Assembly (NCBI GenBank): GCA_026168455.1
Contig: CM047425.1
Coordinates: forward strand, 470,001-534,000
Source: Theocolax elegans
Lineage: Eukaryota; Arthropoda; Insecta; Hymenoptera; Cerocephalidae
Direction of reading: 5' to 3'
DNA: 64,000 nt
The notes under the pieces were generated by a model. That model saw only the letters and a list, made by a program, of their open reading frames with translations, was not told where the DNA came from and did not search any database. Of this stretch, positions 34,086-48,300 are shown piece after piece (the first letter of the stretch is position 1; each line of letters opens with the position of its first letter). The position numbers and the translations under genes were made by a program.

Positions 34086-36366
34086 GGTGTCATTTCTTTT
34101 TATAGGAAAATAGGGAATTTTTGAAATCGAAAGATATTATTGCGGGAGTTATTCGGTAACTAAATATATATATGGTGATTATTCGGTTTGAATTTCAATA
34201 AAAACATCTTCAAATTTCCCGCGGTTATAAGGTTTTTCATGTATGATGAAAGACCCATCTAGTGATCATAAACTGTAAAAATTTCAAGTAATTATAACGA
34301 TTAGTTTTGATTTAAAAAATTAAAATGTGAAAAAATTGGGGCTTTTAACGTCGGAACGGTTATCAGGAATAAAAAGCATTTAATCCACTTGAAATTTTGG
34401 GAAAGAATAGTACTTTTTCGGTAGTTTCAATCTGTATTGTTTTTCAGCTCAAGATGTCTATAATTACCTAAGTTATTAAGCATTATGTATTTTGTACAAA
34501 ATGTTTGATTGAATCTCTGAAAATAATTGATCAAATATGTTGAAAAAATCGTGGAAATAGAAGATTATAATAGCATGATTCTGTTAAAATTTCAAAATTA
34601 TTCATGGATCAGTTTCTGAGAAAAAAATTATAATCTAATATGTAGTTTTCATTAAAATTTTGTTTACTTATAAAGTATCCAAATGTGAAACTAACCATAC
34701 TTTTAAAAGAAATGTGTTTAGAAAATTTAAAGATAAACAAAAAAGATAATTTTTAATATTTTTAATTCATACTATCGAAAGTTTTTATGTCAGTTGCAAA
34801 AAATTCAATGTAACTAAACAGAATTTTCTTATTATGAACAAAAACCGCTGTCAATTAATTCATTGATAATTATGTGTTAAACATAATAGCTTTATAGTAT
34901 TTTTCGAAGAAAATGTTTTTATAAAATTCAAAGAAAAGTAAAACAGATAATCCTCCTTTAAAAAATATGCAACGTTTCGTTGGCTAAATTCGCCAACGAA
35001 TTTTGTATTTATTTAAACAAAAAAACCTACCTGGTCCTTAAGAAATTGAAAAATAATGTTTCTAATTTTGTAAATTAGTAATGGAGGGTGAAATACAAGT
35101 ATTATCATCATTGCAAGAAATCTGTTAATGCAAAGTATTTTTTAAACTTTTATATGAAAAAGATCAATTACAGAAAATGTTACATTTAATATTATATAAT
35201 AAAAATTGGTAGGATTTGAGATAAATAACTTCGAAAATAGCTGTAGTTGAAAGAAACTGGAAGTACTCACTTTTGGAAGCTAGAATAACTCTTGAAGAAA
35301 GTGTTACAAATTTTTATTCGTCTATTGCAAAACATATTCAGCCATTACCAAAAATTTGGTGAATTTTAATATTTTGGCCAGATTATTCGATGTGAAATTA
35401 CCCATATATACAAATATATTGTCTGAAAATCCCAATATTTTGTTTATGAAAAAAATTGATAATATAACCACACTACGCAATTTTTCGCGTTTATATACAA
35501 TTATAAAGGACTGACAAAGTTTTTAAACTTAAAACGCTATAAATATACCTAGATACGTCGTACCGACTGTTAATAACGTTATACCAACGCACGATTATAT
35601 TAACCTTACGATAACTTACCGACAAGAGATAACACACCGGCAGGTATCTAACTTATCGATGTCCCTTAATTTCCCATTTGAATTGCAAATGATGCGGGGG
35701 GAAAGCTGAAAATATAATCGACGTTAAATTACATAAACAAAGTATTACCTAAACATAATATCGCGTAATTGAAGAGTATAACGAAAGTTTGTTAAAATAA
35801 ACGTGCAAATATATAAACTATGTCGGGACGATGAGAATCGAAAAATTGTGTACGTTTTCCGTCAAAGCAACGATTTATTGTTAATTTTACGTATTACGAG
35901 TTATTCATATTTATATACATACATATATATACGAATACCATCCGCGTGTTCTCCGAAAAAGATCAATCTATCTCAAAATTAGGAAAAATATATAAAATAC
36001 CTATATCCATCAAAAAAAAAATTAGTAAATGGAATATAGAATGAAGAGAAAGCTATATAACACATGGCATAAAAGGTATATATATATATACACAGTTTGC
36101 TAGATCGAAAGTAAAAGTGCGGCTCTCACTCGAGCACGTATATATATATATATATATACATATATTTAAGGAGAGGGAAATATCGATGTGTATACGGTAA
36201 AACCTCTTGCGCTTTCAAACCGCTGGTGTACCTCGTAACTTTCGGTTCGTTCGTTTTTTTTTTTCGTTTTTGGATGAAACCTCCCGGTCGGATAAGAACG
36301 ATGATTTGATTTTGTGATGTTGATTTGAAGAAAGAAGAAAAAATAAAAGAGGAAAATTTCGGTAGG
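32791..36366. other. Non-coding stretch upstream of the transporter gene
   Basis: No gene is supported before the ATG at 36367. A TA microsatellite occupies ~34,041-34,084. TTCAAATTTCCCGC occurs at 34209-34222. The last ~250 bp (36,120-36,366) become GC-richer and probably hold the promoter or 5' leader of the gene that starts at 36367. A TATATA tract lies at 36,138-36,158. Confidence 0.4.
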
Positions 36367-39300
36367 ATGGAGACGAGCGTCGTCAATTCGTTGGGAAATT
36401 TCGGGGACGAAGATTTTTACATCGTTGGGAATTTTACGTGCGACGATTTCTACTTGCCCACCTCGATACAACTGTTCACCAGTGAGTGTTTCGAATAAAA
36501 TTCACCAATATATACTTCTTTTTATTTTTTTTAATTTCTCGAAAGAAAATGTAGATAAATTTTTAATTATATATATTATACTTATATATATTCGCCTTGT
36601 ACGTGGAATATTAATTAAAAATCAATATTATTGAATTAATCAATTAATAAATGTAAATTTAACTACTTCGGATAATTAATAATTATCACTAGCTATAACA
36701 AAATGTGAATTAAAAAAATAAAAAAATTAACAATAAGCGAAATAATTAAAAAAATAACTATGTTCTTTATATCGTAATAATAACAATAAAATAATATTAA
36801 TTTCTAATATTGTTTCTAAAAGTATCTGACAAAGTATTTTGTATATTATTAGTTTTATTCATATTAATTTATTTACTTATAAAAATTATGTAAACCCTAT
36901 AGAGATAAAACGAAATGATTTGGACATATGACTGGTAAAAATTAAAATGTATAACAACAAAAGAAATCAAATTTAAAAAAAAAGTTGAACATAATATAAC
37001 TAAAAGAATTGAAATCTCACTCAATTCTTTACATATAACGATGTAGAAAAAAATTAATAATTAAAAGAATCATCGAAAGTGAGCGTGCGAACTGATGTAC
37101 TCGACATAATTATAAGAAGGACGAAAAAGAATAGAAAAAAAAGTATAGCGACGCGCAAATATATACACATATATACAAACGATCATTATATTCGAATACA
37201 TAATTAATTGCGCATTGCGACAATTAAAAAAATTTTATTTATTTACACATGCATATATATCAATTCACCTTTGAAAGTAAAAGTATATATATATACGTAT
37301 ATATGTATAAGAGAACACGAGAAGTATAATCACGAGAGAAATATATACGTGTCGAAAAAAAAGACACCAAGCAATATAATTATGTATCACGAAGAAACTA
37401 GGACACGTATATAAGAGAGACAAATATGAGAAAAAAAATTATATTGCAGTGGATGTCAACGGTAATATGTATGAAGAGTTTTGTTGGTCAAAAACTGGTG
37501 TGATATTTTTAGGTAGCGAAAAGAAATATGGTTGTATATAATTGACTTGTATAGGTTTATAGTTTTGGATGAAATATGATGAAAACGTTTGATATTATTG
37601 TTTCTTTTGCCATAAACTGTGGGATCATACAGGCAAGTAAGTGGGTTCCATACGCTCAGACAAAATATTTAGTGCCACTTTACCTTTATATTCTAAATAT
37701 AAATGTAAATACTTGTGATCGAATTTTTTTTTTACTCTAGAATAGTCATATTTTGATTTTCCATCGCATTTTCTTATGAAAGTTGACAATAAAAAATTAA
37801 TAACAAATTGATAAATGTATACAAAATACGGTAGTGGAAAAGAAAGATCGTTTAAAAAGAATGAGATTGGTTGAAATATAGTCTTTAAATTCTGGGTTTA
37901 TACGTTCTCGGGGTCGCTGATTACCAAATGTGTAATTAGATTTTTAAAAGTCAAGATTGCGGATTCAATATGGCGAACGTAAATATTGAGTATAATAGTT
38001 TTTGGGGTTGATTAATATGAATTTGTAATCACTTTTTCCAGATATTAATTTTTAAATCACAGCTTCGTAATCAGCGACGCCGAAAACCCTTACAATCACC
38101 GTTAAGTCACGATCTGATGATTATCAAAAAATTCGTCTGCCATATTGCATACGCCATTTTGAATTTTTAAGATCTAAATACAGATTCATAATCAGCGACC
38201 CCAAAAACCCTTAAGGTAAAAGTACCTATTGCGGAACGTGCCGTATTGTGGAACATAGAGTTAAATTATTATATTTTAACAAAACTTTCAGTCTTTTATA
38301 AGTGAAAAAAATAAATCAAATTTCAAATAAGTTAAGAAATGTAGATTTATAAATTTAAGAACGTAAAAAATATGTAATCAAGTAAAAAAATTATAAAAGG
38401 GTCAAAAGTTAACTAATTTGAAAGGTTATGGTGACAAGTAGTGCTGATTTCCGAAGCCTTATTTTAAGCTATTTAAACATATTTCATTCTACTTTATAAA
38501 CATATATTATGTATATAAGCTATACTTTTATATGATGTACACTAAAATTCAAATTTCTATCTAATTGATTCATAAATTATACTGTTCCAAAATATGTACA
38601 TCATTTTCTCATGTCCATAAGTTTGGAACAGCAAGAAAAAATGTTTCATAATTGGTACATAAATCTATATTTTGTCCGTTTCGTGAAACACTTTTAACAT
38701 TAAGATATTTTATATTTATTTACACTTTTTAAATGTCTTTTTGATAGTTTTTATTAACTAATAACTATTTTAATATTTTACATCATCTTTGAAGAGTCAA
38801 CTATGCGTTGAAAATAAATTATTTAAAAAACAAGTTTCTAACCTACAAAATTATTTTAAATGTTCCAAATAGCGTACAAATTCACATTATCAGTTTTTTA
38901 TCTCCTATTTAATAATAAAAGTTAAAATTAAGCATAAAAAAATAGAATCAATAAGAAAAAATATTAATTTTTCATAAGCGAACAAAAATTAATGGTATAG
39001 CTCTTTATTTTGCTCAAAAATAAGTAAAATTCATATACCTATTCAAAAACCGTTCCGGCACTGGTACTTTTACCTTATAGTCACCATAAACTCACGATCT
39101 ATATCAGATTATTATTATTATTATTATTATTATAATTATTTAAAAGCATATGCTTTTTAAAAATTTCGTCCGCCATATTGGAATCGCCATTTTCAGTAAT
39201 TTAAATTTCAGTGTATAGGTTATTATTATATTGTTACACATGCCCCGCAAAAACTAACCTCGCCAACCCATATTTCCAGTGAACAATAACAATGAATATT

Positions 39301-42300
39301 AATATAACGAAAATACAAAAATGCCAAAGGCGCATTCATTAAAAACGCATAAAGTTGTAATTATATTTGATCTAAGGCCGCGAGTAAGTATATAAAAGAT
39401 AGCTATACCCAAAAATTATAATATCGTTAACTCGATTTTCAGCGCAATTAGAGGGGATAGTCCCTAAATTCGTCCTCATTTTTTTTTCTTTTTTTAAGAA
39501 ACTTTAATATCTTATACGAAGAGTTTGGGTACAATCGAGCTGAACGATTCTTTGAATTTAGGTTATAAAAAACCGAGTTTCGAAACCCTTATGCTCTATA
39601 TATATAAAGTCATAATAATTAACTTATATGTTTGGTGAAACTTGTTTTACAAAAATTTATATACGTCGACGATAAAATACAAATTTTTACAAAATATATA
39701 AAAATTCGTCACAACGTGCATAAAACGTTATTTAAAAAAAATATTAAATTTTACCGAGTGAAATGTGCATGAATTAAGAAAATTTAAATTGTTACAATAT
39801 TTTTAAAAGAAGTATCATTAAAATAAGATTGTACAAATTTATCGACACATAACGTATTATGTACACCATTGTACGTTAAATTTGTTGAACGAAAGTACTA
39901 AATTTTACATGATTTATTCAACATATGACGACAGTAATGTATGAACTTAATGTAGGCAAAAATTATTCATTCGGAAGTATACTCATTTTGCAGAAAATGT
40001 ATTTAACTTTTTCCGAAACATACTATATTTACAACAAAATTTGAATGTAATTATGTTTCTGAAAGTATTAATCTCGTAACATTAGTACTTCTCGATCACT
40101 TAATATTATATAAAGCATATGTACTATTTTACATTATTAGTACTTTGGGTAACTCGTAAGAAAATACTATTTTGCAGAATTAGTACGTTTTTGTCATACG
40201 AAATTATAAAGTACTTTTTCGGCGTATTAGTACTTTTTCATAATATTGTTGTTTTATCGATATTATCCGTGATTTTATCACATAAACATTTTTTAGTAGA
40301 ATTAGTACTTTCTTTATAAAATGTATATAATTATTTATTATATCGAACACAAGATTTATGTATACTGGTTTTATACGAATAATCAGGTATCATCATACTT
40401 TCACGTGCGCGTGAAAATGGAAACGATGATCGCATATATTTGCATTTTAGAATATAATTTGTCGCCTATTTTATAAACCGATATATACAGTTCGTTATAC
40501 GATGTGTCGCACACGAGCTTAATGACTTGGCGGATTGATTGATTTTTTTTTTCATTAATTAATCACCATCGGCATTTTTACGCGTTATTGACATTTTTTC
40601 GTTTTTATTGTATTTATATCGAGTACAATTCAAGTGTTTTCGTTTGATATTCGTAATCTTGGTAATACGTATCGATTGATATTTTTTTGTTTGCGGAATA
40701 ATGAAAAGTGTATGAGCGGCAATATTTTATTTCGATTAGTCAAGTGTTTGCAAATATGATTTTGTTTATCGTTACCCTTAGATATATCGATGATTTATTT
40801 TGATTGAATGATCGCACGTGGTGTGTATAGATGGTTGATTCGTAATAATAATACTATTTGCATCAATAAAAAATTGACAAAAAATATTGAAAAATACAAA
40901 ATTTTCTAAAATAGGTCAATAAGATTGTTAAACACATAAAAAGTATTGCCAGAAATAGTTTTGAAAAATTATTACAAAATTGTAATCATACATAATTTAA
41001 AAAATTATAAAAAAAAATCAAAAAGATTGTTGACAAAATATTTAAAAACTAATATTATATTGTCTAGAAAATTATAAAAAAAAATTCAAAAATATCAAAT
41101 CTGTTAAAAAACTGATATTCATACTTTAAAAATTTGTCAAATGAAATTAAAAAGTGACAAAATTGTCAATAACTAGTCATTCACTATATTTACAAAAACA
41201 TGAAAAAAAACTCAAAAAACTGTAGCTAATATTCAAAGTGTACTAGTCATATATAAATAATATTTATTAAAAAATTATAAAAAAAAAACTTTCAAAAATA
41301 GTCAAAATTGTATATAGATTATTATTATTACAAGTACTCACAGTTTACAAAATTATGACAAAAAAAAATCAAAAACATAGTCAAAAACTAATCATGTATA
41401 TTTTAAAGAAATTTCATATAAATGTCAAAATCTAATCATACATATTTTCAAGAAGAAAAAATAAAAAAAAACTTACAAAACAAAGTTAAAATAGTAGAAA
41501 GAATGTCACTTACACTTTACAAAATTATAACAAAAAGAATTAAAAAAATTGTCGCAAACATAAAATAACTAGTTATTCACTGGTTAAAAAACCACGAAAA
41601 AAAATCAAAAAACTATTGCACATATTCAATAATTTAATCGTACATATTAAAAATAATCAAATATAATTGTAAAAAAATGGTCATACATAATTTAAAAAAT
41701 TATAAAACAAAAAAAAACAAAAAAATCGGCTAATATATTATTAAAAAAGAACAACCCCTACTTTCATAAAACTCCTGATTTTCCAGGTTCTACATTTATA
41801 ACTATCTACATCTACAACGCAGTTACGCGGATGAAGTGCACATAACGCGCGCGTTACCAAATAAAATAAAACCCCACGTTATATCAATAGCATACGGCGC
41901 GCAACAACGTGCCCATATACATTAGATAATCCAATTTCTACGTGTACTAAGGAACTACGTAAACTTTTACCTCCACTAAAAATCCGCAAAATTTCCTATC
42001 TCGCCGAGGATATCACCTCGTAAAACTATGCACGTACGCAAGATGCACAAGAAAACGAAAAAAAAGAAGGATTTTCCACACAGGTCGACCGTGAAGTAAA
42101 CCTTCGCAAAAAAAAAAGAAAGAACCGAAGGCCGCTCGTAAACAAACCCACCAAAAATGTTTATAATACAAAGACAACGAAAAAACGTAAAATCCGCTAT
42201 ATTAATAACAAACATATACATCCATCGCGTAAGATGCCGAGCACGAGTCCGAAAAGGAAGATAAAAAAAACAGGGGAGAGAGAAGAGTTATGAGATACTC

Positions 42301-45300
42301 CAAAATTCGCGTGTCCTCCTTTTGAAAGTCGCCGCTTATGCGTATATACACACGTGCGTAATGTAGTGAAAGTATAATACGATGCAGTTCACGTTCCCCT
42401 CCATAATACACCGTGCAATATATACACGCACGGTGTATTAATTCTTGCTCGTTTTATTTTATTTTATTTTTTTTTTCGTTTACTCAACTCGGTCGTGTAG
42501 CACTAATAAGCGTAATGTAAGAGACGTTCGTTTGCTCGGTTAATTTTCGTCGTGTTTAGTCACTGATGGTCAATCGTAATAAATTATTCAAATTTCCCGC
42601 GTTTTATTGCAATTTACTTACAGGTGACCATGTTGATTGGATTTAACAAAATATGGTTTATTACAGAAAAGTTACATTTATTTTTATAAATTATTTAAGT
42701 ATATCCATGTAAAATTCAATTTTTTAAAAGGTACTTTTTAACTGTACACTTAAGTAATAAACACAGGAACAAATTGAATAGATATGTATGTTTATTAAAT
42801 ACTACTTACTGAATAAGAAAATTATCATGTCTAAATTGATGTTAAAATAAGCACTTTAATGTAATTAAGTGTTTTTAGTTAAGTTAGTACTTCCCAAACG
42901 ATGCGCTTTATCAATATTTATCTATATAAAATATCAGAGAAATTTGAATTATTTACTAAATTGAATAGTTGACGTGTACTATTTATAGAAACTTTAAGCA
43001 ATTTACCGACTAAAAAAAAGTACTAATTACTGTGTATAATAAATTAATAAGTTCAAAGTACTCATTTTAGAAACATCGCCGTAAATAAGAATAAGGTACT
43101 AAATTTACTAAAAAATATTCTATCCAATGTTTAGGAAGTACTAATTTTACAAAAATTTGTGTGCCTGTGTTACTTCATTTATGAGAACTTTTTATTACGC
43201 ATAGTTCTTTGACCCAAACAAGTATTTTTCAGTCGGCAAGTTTACACGTCGAATATTTGACTTTCAAACGGTAAAATTTAGTGAATTTTGAATATAAATC
43301 TAAAAAATATATATAGGTTTGAAAAATGTAGATTTGTTTTTTCGGCTTTCACCCTGCTTCCAATATTGATTTAAAGAATTCATATGTCGTTGGTTTGATT
43401 TTATCACTCGGTGATTTTTTACCATCGATAAATTATGGGATCGATAGGAAAAATAGAAGATCGGTAATAGAAGAAGAATATTGATTTAAAGATTTTTTAT
43501 TTCTTAGTTACAAGGTACATAGAGGTATTAATGATATTACTGATGAAAGAAAACGCATGGTACATTCCATTAAAAGTTTATGAATTATTTAGAACAAAAA
43601 TATATGTTCTTTTAATCCTTAAAAAAAGTATCTTTAATAAAATATTTGTTTCAATTTTTTTTCGATGTAAGAGTAAACTGCAATTAGCGTATATAGCTGA
43701 AATTCGACATCTTTTTTTATATTTATATAGGAAGTCAATAGACGTCCTATATAAATATAAAAAAAAAGTTCATCGATCTTCATCCCTGGTACATAAAATC
43801 AAAAAAAAATTAAATCTATATTTACATCACTTATGATCAATTGATAAAATCAATCTTGTAGATTAAACATTTCTTTTTTTTCCAATAGTCAATAACGTAT
43901 ACACCTGAGTGTCTCTCTATTAGATTGCCTCATATTTATATACGTTGACAAGAAAAATAATCCATCAATGTTATTTTTTTTTATTATTTGGTGTAAACAT
44001 ACATATTGCTCTATAATAGAGTAAAACTTTTAATCTAATGGATTTTAAGAAGTAAATGCTTAAAATAGAAGAAAGAATCAAACAGATGTTGAAACGATTT
44101 TTTGGGAATAAATTACCGATTTTTTAAAGACCTTAACCTATAAAATATTTGCTTTTAACGCTATCTTAAACCATGAATGTTTGGCTAAATTTCTAACAAT
44201 TATATAATTAATTATACAATTAAATTCACCATTTGTACCAAAAATTGTATTGATTTCAAAATTGAGATCATTTTGGATAAACCATTGATATTTATTAGGC
44301 TATATATTGATCATTTTCTACTTTGATATTTATTGCATTTTGAATATTACAAATTCATTGTCAAATTGATGTAAAAAATTTTTAACTAGAAATTTTACGT
44401 ACTAAAACTGGTTAGATACATTAAGATCAGTTTTAGTTACAATCTTATGGTATTATTGTAAAATTTATAGTGATGTAAATGTGAAAATGGATAATATAGA
44501 AACACTAATACCCTATAATAAAAATATGCCTAGTTTGTTAATATTATGAGGTTAAGAATATCTATTTCATGGTGTATAACTATATTAATATATTCAATGC
44601 CGATTTTTAAAAATTAGCTAATTTCTACTTAACAAAATCATTACGTATTAGATTAGCAATATTGGTCTAACATTGGGTACCAACGTTCGAAACCAACGTT
44701 GGTTAACAATATCGGTCCAACGTTGGATACCAACTTTGAGAAACGAAAGTTGCCAACGATGGTTGACAATATCGATGAAAGATTGGTACAAACGTTAATT
44801 GGACACTATCGATTCAACATTCTGTACCAATATTTAAAACCAACGTTGGGTACCAATAATAGAACAACATCTTGTACCAATGTTCGAAACCACCGTAGGG
44901 TACGAATATCGGTACAATAAATGATAAAAAAAACGATCTAAAATCTATTAATATCAATATTAATAAAACGATATTAATAAAACAATTTGAATTTGCATTT
45001 CTCAAAACATCTTTGAATATTGATATCGAAGAGACTGGATAAATTAACCTTCTATCAGCCACAGAAAACCAAGAATATATAAATACACACTTTAAAAACA
45101 AGATATGCTCTTTGAAAAACTAACAACAAACTAAGTGTACAAATTAATATACAATTCGTGAAAGAAGGAAAAGAATTTTATAACACGGTAATAAAAGTAA
45201 GCGGTGAAGAGGTTTTACTGCACCGTTGTTAAATTAATTTCGAGGTTAGCGCGGTAAAAAAGAAAAAAAGAAAAATACACACAAGGTGCAAATTAAGGGA

Positions 45301-48300
45301 AATATTAGAGTTAAAAGTATATATTGTAATAACTAAATTACAAAAGAAACTATCTTCAATTTCAGTCTTTCATCTAAGAATTTAAAAATAAGAAATTTTT
45401 TTATATAAATTCTAAAATCTTGCTTTGCGTTAAAAAGAAAAGAAGAGGAAAAGGATATATACGCAATATAAAAGGATGTCTAAAGAAATCTAAGTAAAAC
45501 GATCAGTGCGGAACGATTATGTTTGATATTTGAACGGTTAGAAAATAAATGTCGCAACCGCCTTAGCTAATGCTAACTCTCTCTTTTACGTCTATATAAT
45601 TCGGTATGGTACTTTTTTTTTCCTTTGAGAACCGAGAACTCCGTTTCTCTGTAGTCACGAAAATTTTCTGACTTGTTGCAAGATTTTAGAGAGAAAAAAG
45701 GCGTTTAATCAACCGTGAATGAAATTTATATTTTATAGCCGTTTATCGGGTCGTTTTGATGATGATCGTCGATCGAGATTTATAGTCTCGTTAAAGTGTG
45801 ATTGTGGGAGGAATAATTAAATATTCTGTTTGATGGTTCATTCGATTATTTTTTATTTCATTTTCTTTATACGATGTTTTATTTTATAATTAGTACACTA
45901 CTTTTTTACTTATTAATTTTTTTTCTATTTAATTTTTTTATTTAATGTTTTATTAGAATTATTGTAATGACGTTTAGACATGGTATACGTTAAAATATTC
46001 AATTTAATAATTGAACTTTACAGAGTGATAGCTTACATTTACATTTTAGTCAGTATTCTCTTTATTTTATCAAAAATTGATATAATTTTAAATATAATTT
46101 AAAAGCGCGGGAAATTCAAATGTTTTAAATCCTAAACACTTATAATCGGTATAACATAATAAAAAAACTAATCGTATATTCTACTATGATTAAGAATTGA
46201 AAAAGCAAGATATGTATAATATCTGTATTTTACTATAGTTAACAAATAAAAAGTGCGGGAAATTCAAAATATTTTTATTTATTTCCTTAAATCTGACTCT
46301 AAGGTTTGCAAGTGAAGACGATGAATCTAAAAAAACAATCTTACATGTATATTTATTATTCTTTTTATTTTGTCAAATGATGATATATATTTTTTACTCT
46401 ATAATTGAAAAAAAGGAAAAAATTATATCTGGGTTATAATTTGAAATTAATGAAGCATGAAAAATAAAATTTTATTAACCATCAACATCAAATTGTGTAA
46501 ATAATATAAAAATAAAAGAAAATTTATCCGTATTTTACTAAAGTTAATAAATAAAGAAGCGCGGGAAATTCAAATTGTAAGATTGATATTGTGGAAGGTT
46601 TATGAAATCAAAACTTTACAAAGTTATATCAATATCTTTTAAATCAGTCATTTCTTCTTTTGGTCCTAAATTGAAAAATACGTTTCTACGCTATATAATT
46701 TAAAAGAAAAATCGCGGGAAATTTAAAATACCATTAAACTTTGTTAAGGGGATGTGGTACTCAAATTACAGGAATCTACACTTTATAACCCAAAAATAAT
46801 ATCTAAACTATTCAATTAAAAATGTGAAGAAAATTCATACGGACAGTTGAAGACATAAGGAAGCTGGCCAGACGTCATTTTTAAGAGAAAAAAATAATTT
46901 CTTTTATAGTAATAATTGAATAAACAAATTTTTAATCAGTAATTTCAAGTAAAAAGACTTTTCCAAACATTAATTTTATTTGTTACGCACGTTTGAGCAA
47001 TAATTATAAATGTCTCTGTTCATCCAGGTTTCGGAAATTTCGGGGTCGGCCTGGTGACGATCGCCTCGGTGATCTGCGCGGCCACAGTGTACCTCGCGGT
47101 CGACGCCTGCAGCAACATATGCTATCAGAAGGAGACGACGTCGTACAAAATCAACGCCTGCACCGTCCTATCCGTCTATCCGATCGCGAGCCTCTGCAGC
47201 CTTACGGCCCTCGCGTTACCAAGGTAATTAATTACCTACAAATCGACAGCCTCGTGGAAATTTTCTTCAATTTTTTTAATTTTCTTTTCCTTTTTCAAAG
47301 AATATATCTTCAATTACCCGGGGGTACATATATATTCCAAATCAAGTGTCGGGTGAAAAAATAAAAATGGTTTTACATTGTTGCAAACTGCAAAAAATCA
47401 CTTGGAGAAAGTAAAAATATTTATTTGGATTTTTATCTCATGTTGATGCAATGTTGCAGGTATTGACGAGATTTTTAACAAATTTTAACTCAAAAACTGT
47501 CAATGTTTTGTTGTACATGTTAAATGTAGGAAATATTATAAATTTTGTATAAAATTTTAAGGAAATAATATTTTTTTTATAATTTATATTTAACAACTTA
47601 ATAGATTTTTTAAAATTCTATCAAATTTCAAAGTAAAACTTTAAATTTGCAAAAATAGCGATTCTGAGGCGGTAAATGAATTCGATGGTAACATAACGGG
47701 TTATTATACATACATTATGAAATTTAATTTAATTGATATTTATCTAACTAAATAGTGCATTTTCTGTCGGAAACTGCAACTCTCATTTAACAACTGGTTT
47801 TAACATCCCCAGGTGGTATACCCGGTGAGTTACCCACCGAGCAGAAAAAGATTATTACAGTTTCTTTTAAAAAAAATTGGCAATTTTAACCAAAACCCGA
47901 ATACAGAAGCAGTAGATAATAACATAACAATAAAGTTCTAGGTCGATACGACAAAGACACCCTAAAAAATTTCTGCACTAAAAATGTATGAGTATCCCCG
48001 ATTTTTAGGTGCAAAAATTTTTTAGGGTATTATTGTATTCACCTGGACTTATTAATTAATTATCCTGTGCTTTTGTATTCGTAATCAATATCTTTTTCTA
48101 TCTCAGGCGGTAACCTATCGGGTAGGGAGGCAGATTTCTATATTTGATTTTATCATTTTTTCTAAAAATTTTTGGCACACGTACAATCGTTGCTCATACA
48201 TATAAGGAAAAATATGCAAATTGAAAGATAAATTTGAAAAATCAGTTAATGTCGGTAAGTGTGCATACGTCAAATGAAAATCGGCATCCTATTTTGACTT

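Larger units (their letters stand above)
36482..47027 (+). other. Intron 1 of the transporter gene, ~10.5 kb
   Basis: Starts GTGAGTG after 36481 and ends CATCCAG before 47028. No exon was recognised inside. It holds the TA-flanked element at 38,214, AGTACT-rich clusters, an AT-rich degenerate satellite, a CCAACGTTGG minisatellite and a ~150-bp repeat with E2F-like sites, each listed separately. The short open frames at 41,976-42,411 and 43,531-43,836 lack coding character. Confidence 0.6.

Noticed and set aside
42001..42411. Two minus-strand open frames of 69-81 aa
   Set aside because: Low-complexity Phe/Leu-rich peptides in an intron with no splice signals or conserved motif.
44699..44920. 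Open frame with Asn/Arg/Thr-rich repeats
   Set aside because: Translation of the CCAACGTTGG minisatellite; repeats decay without keeping the frame.
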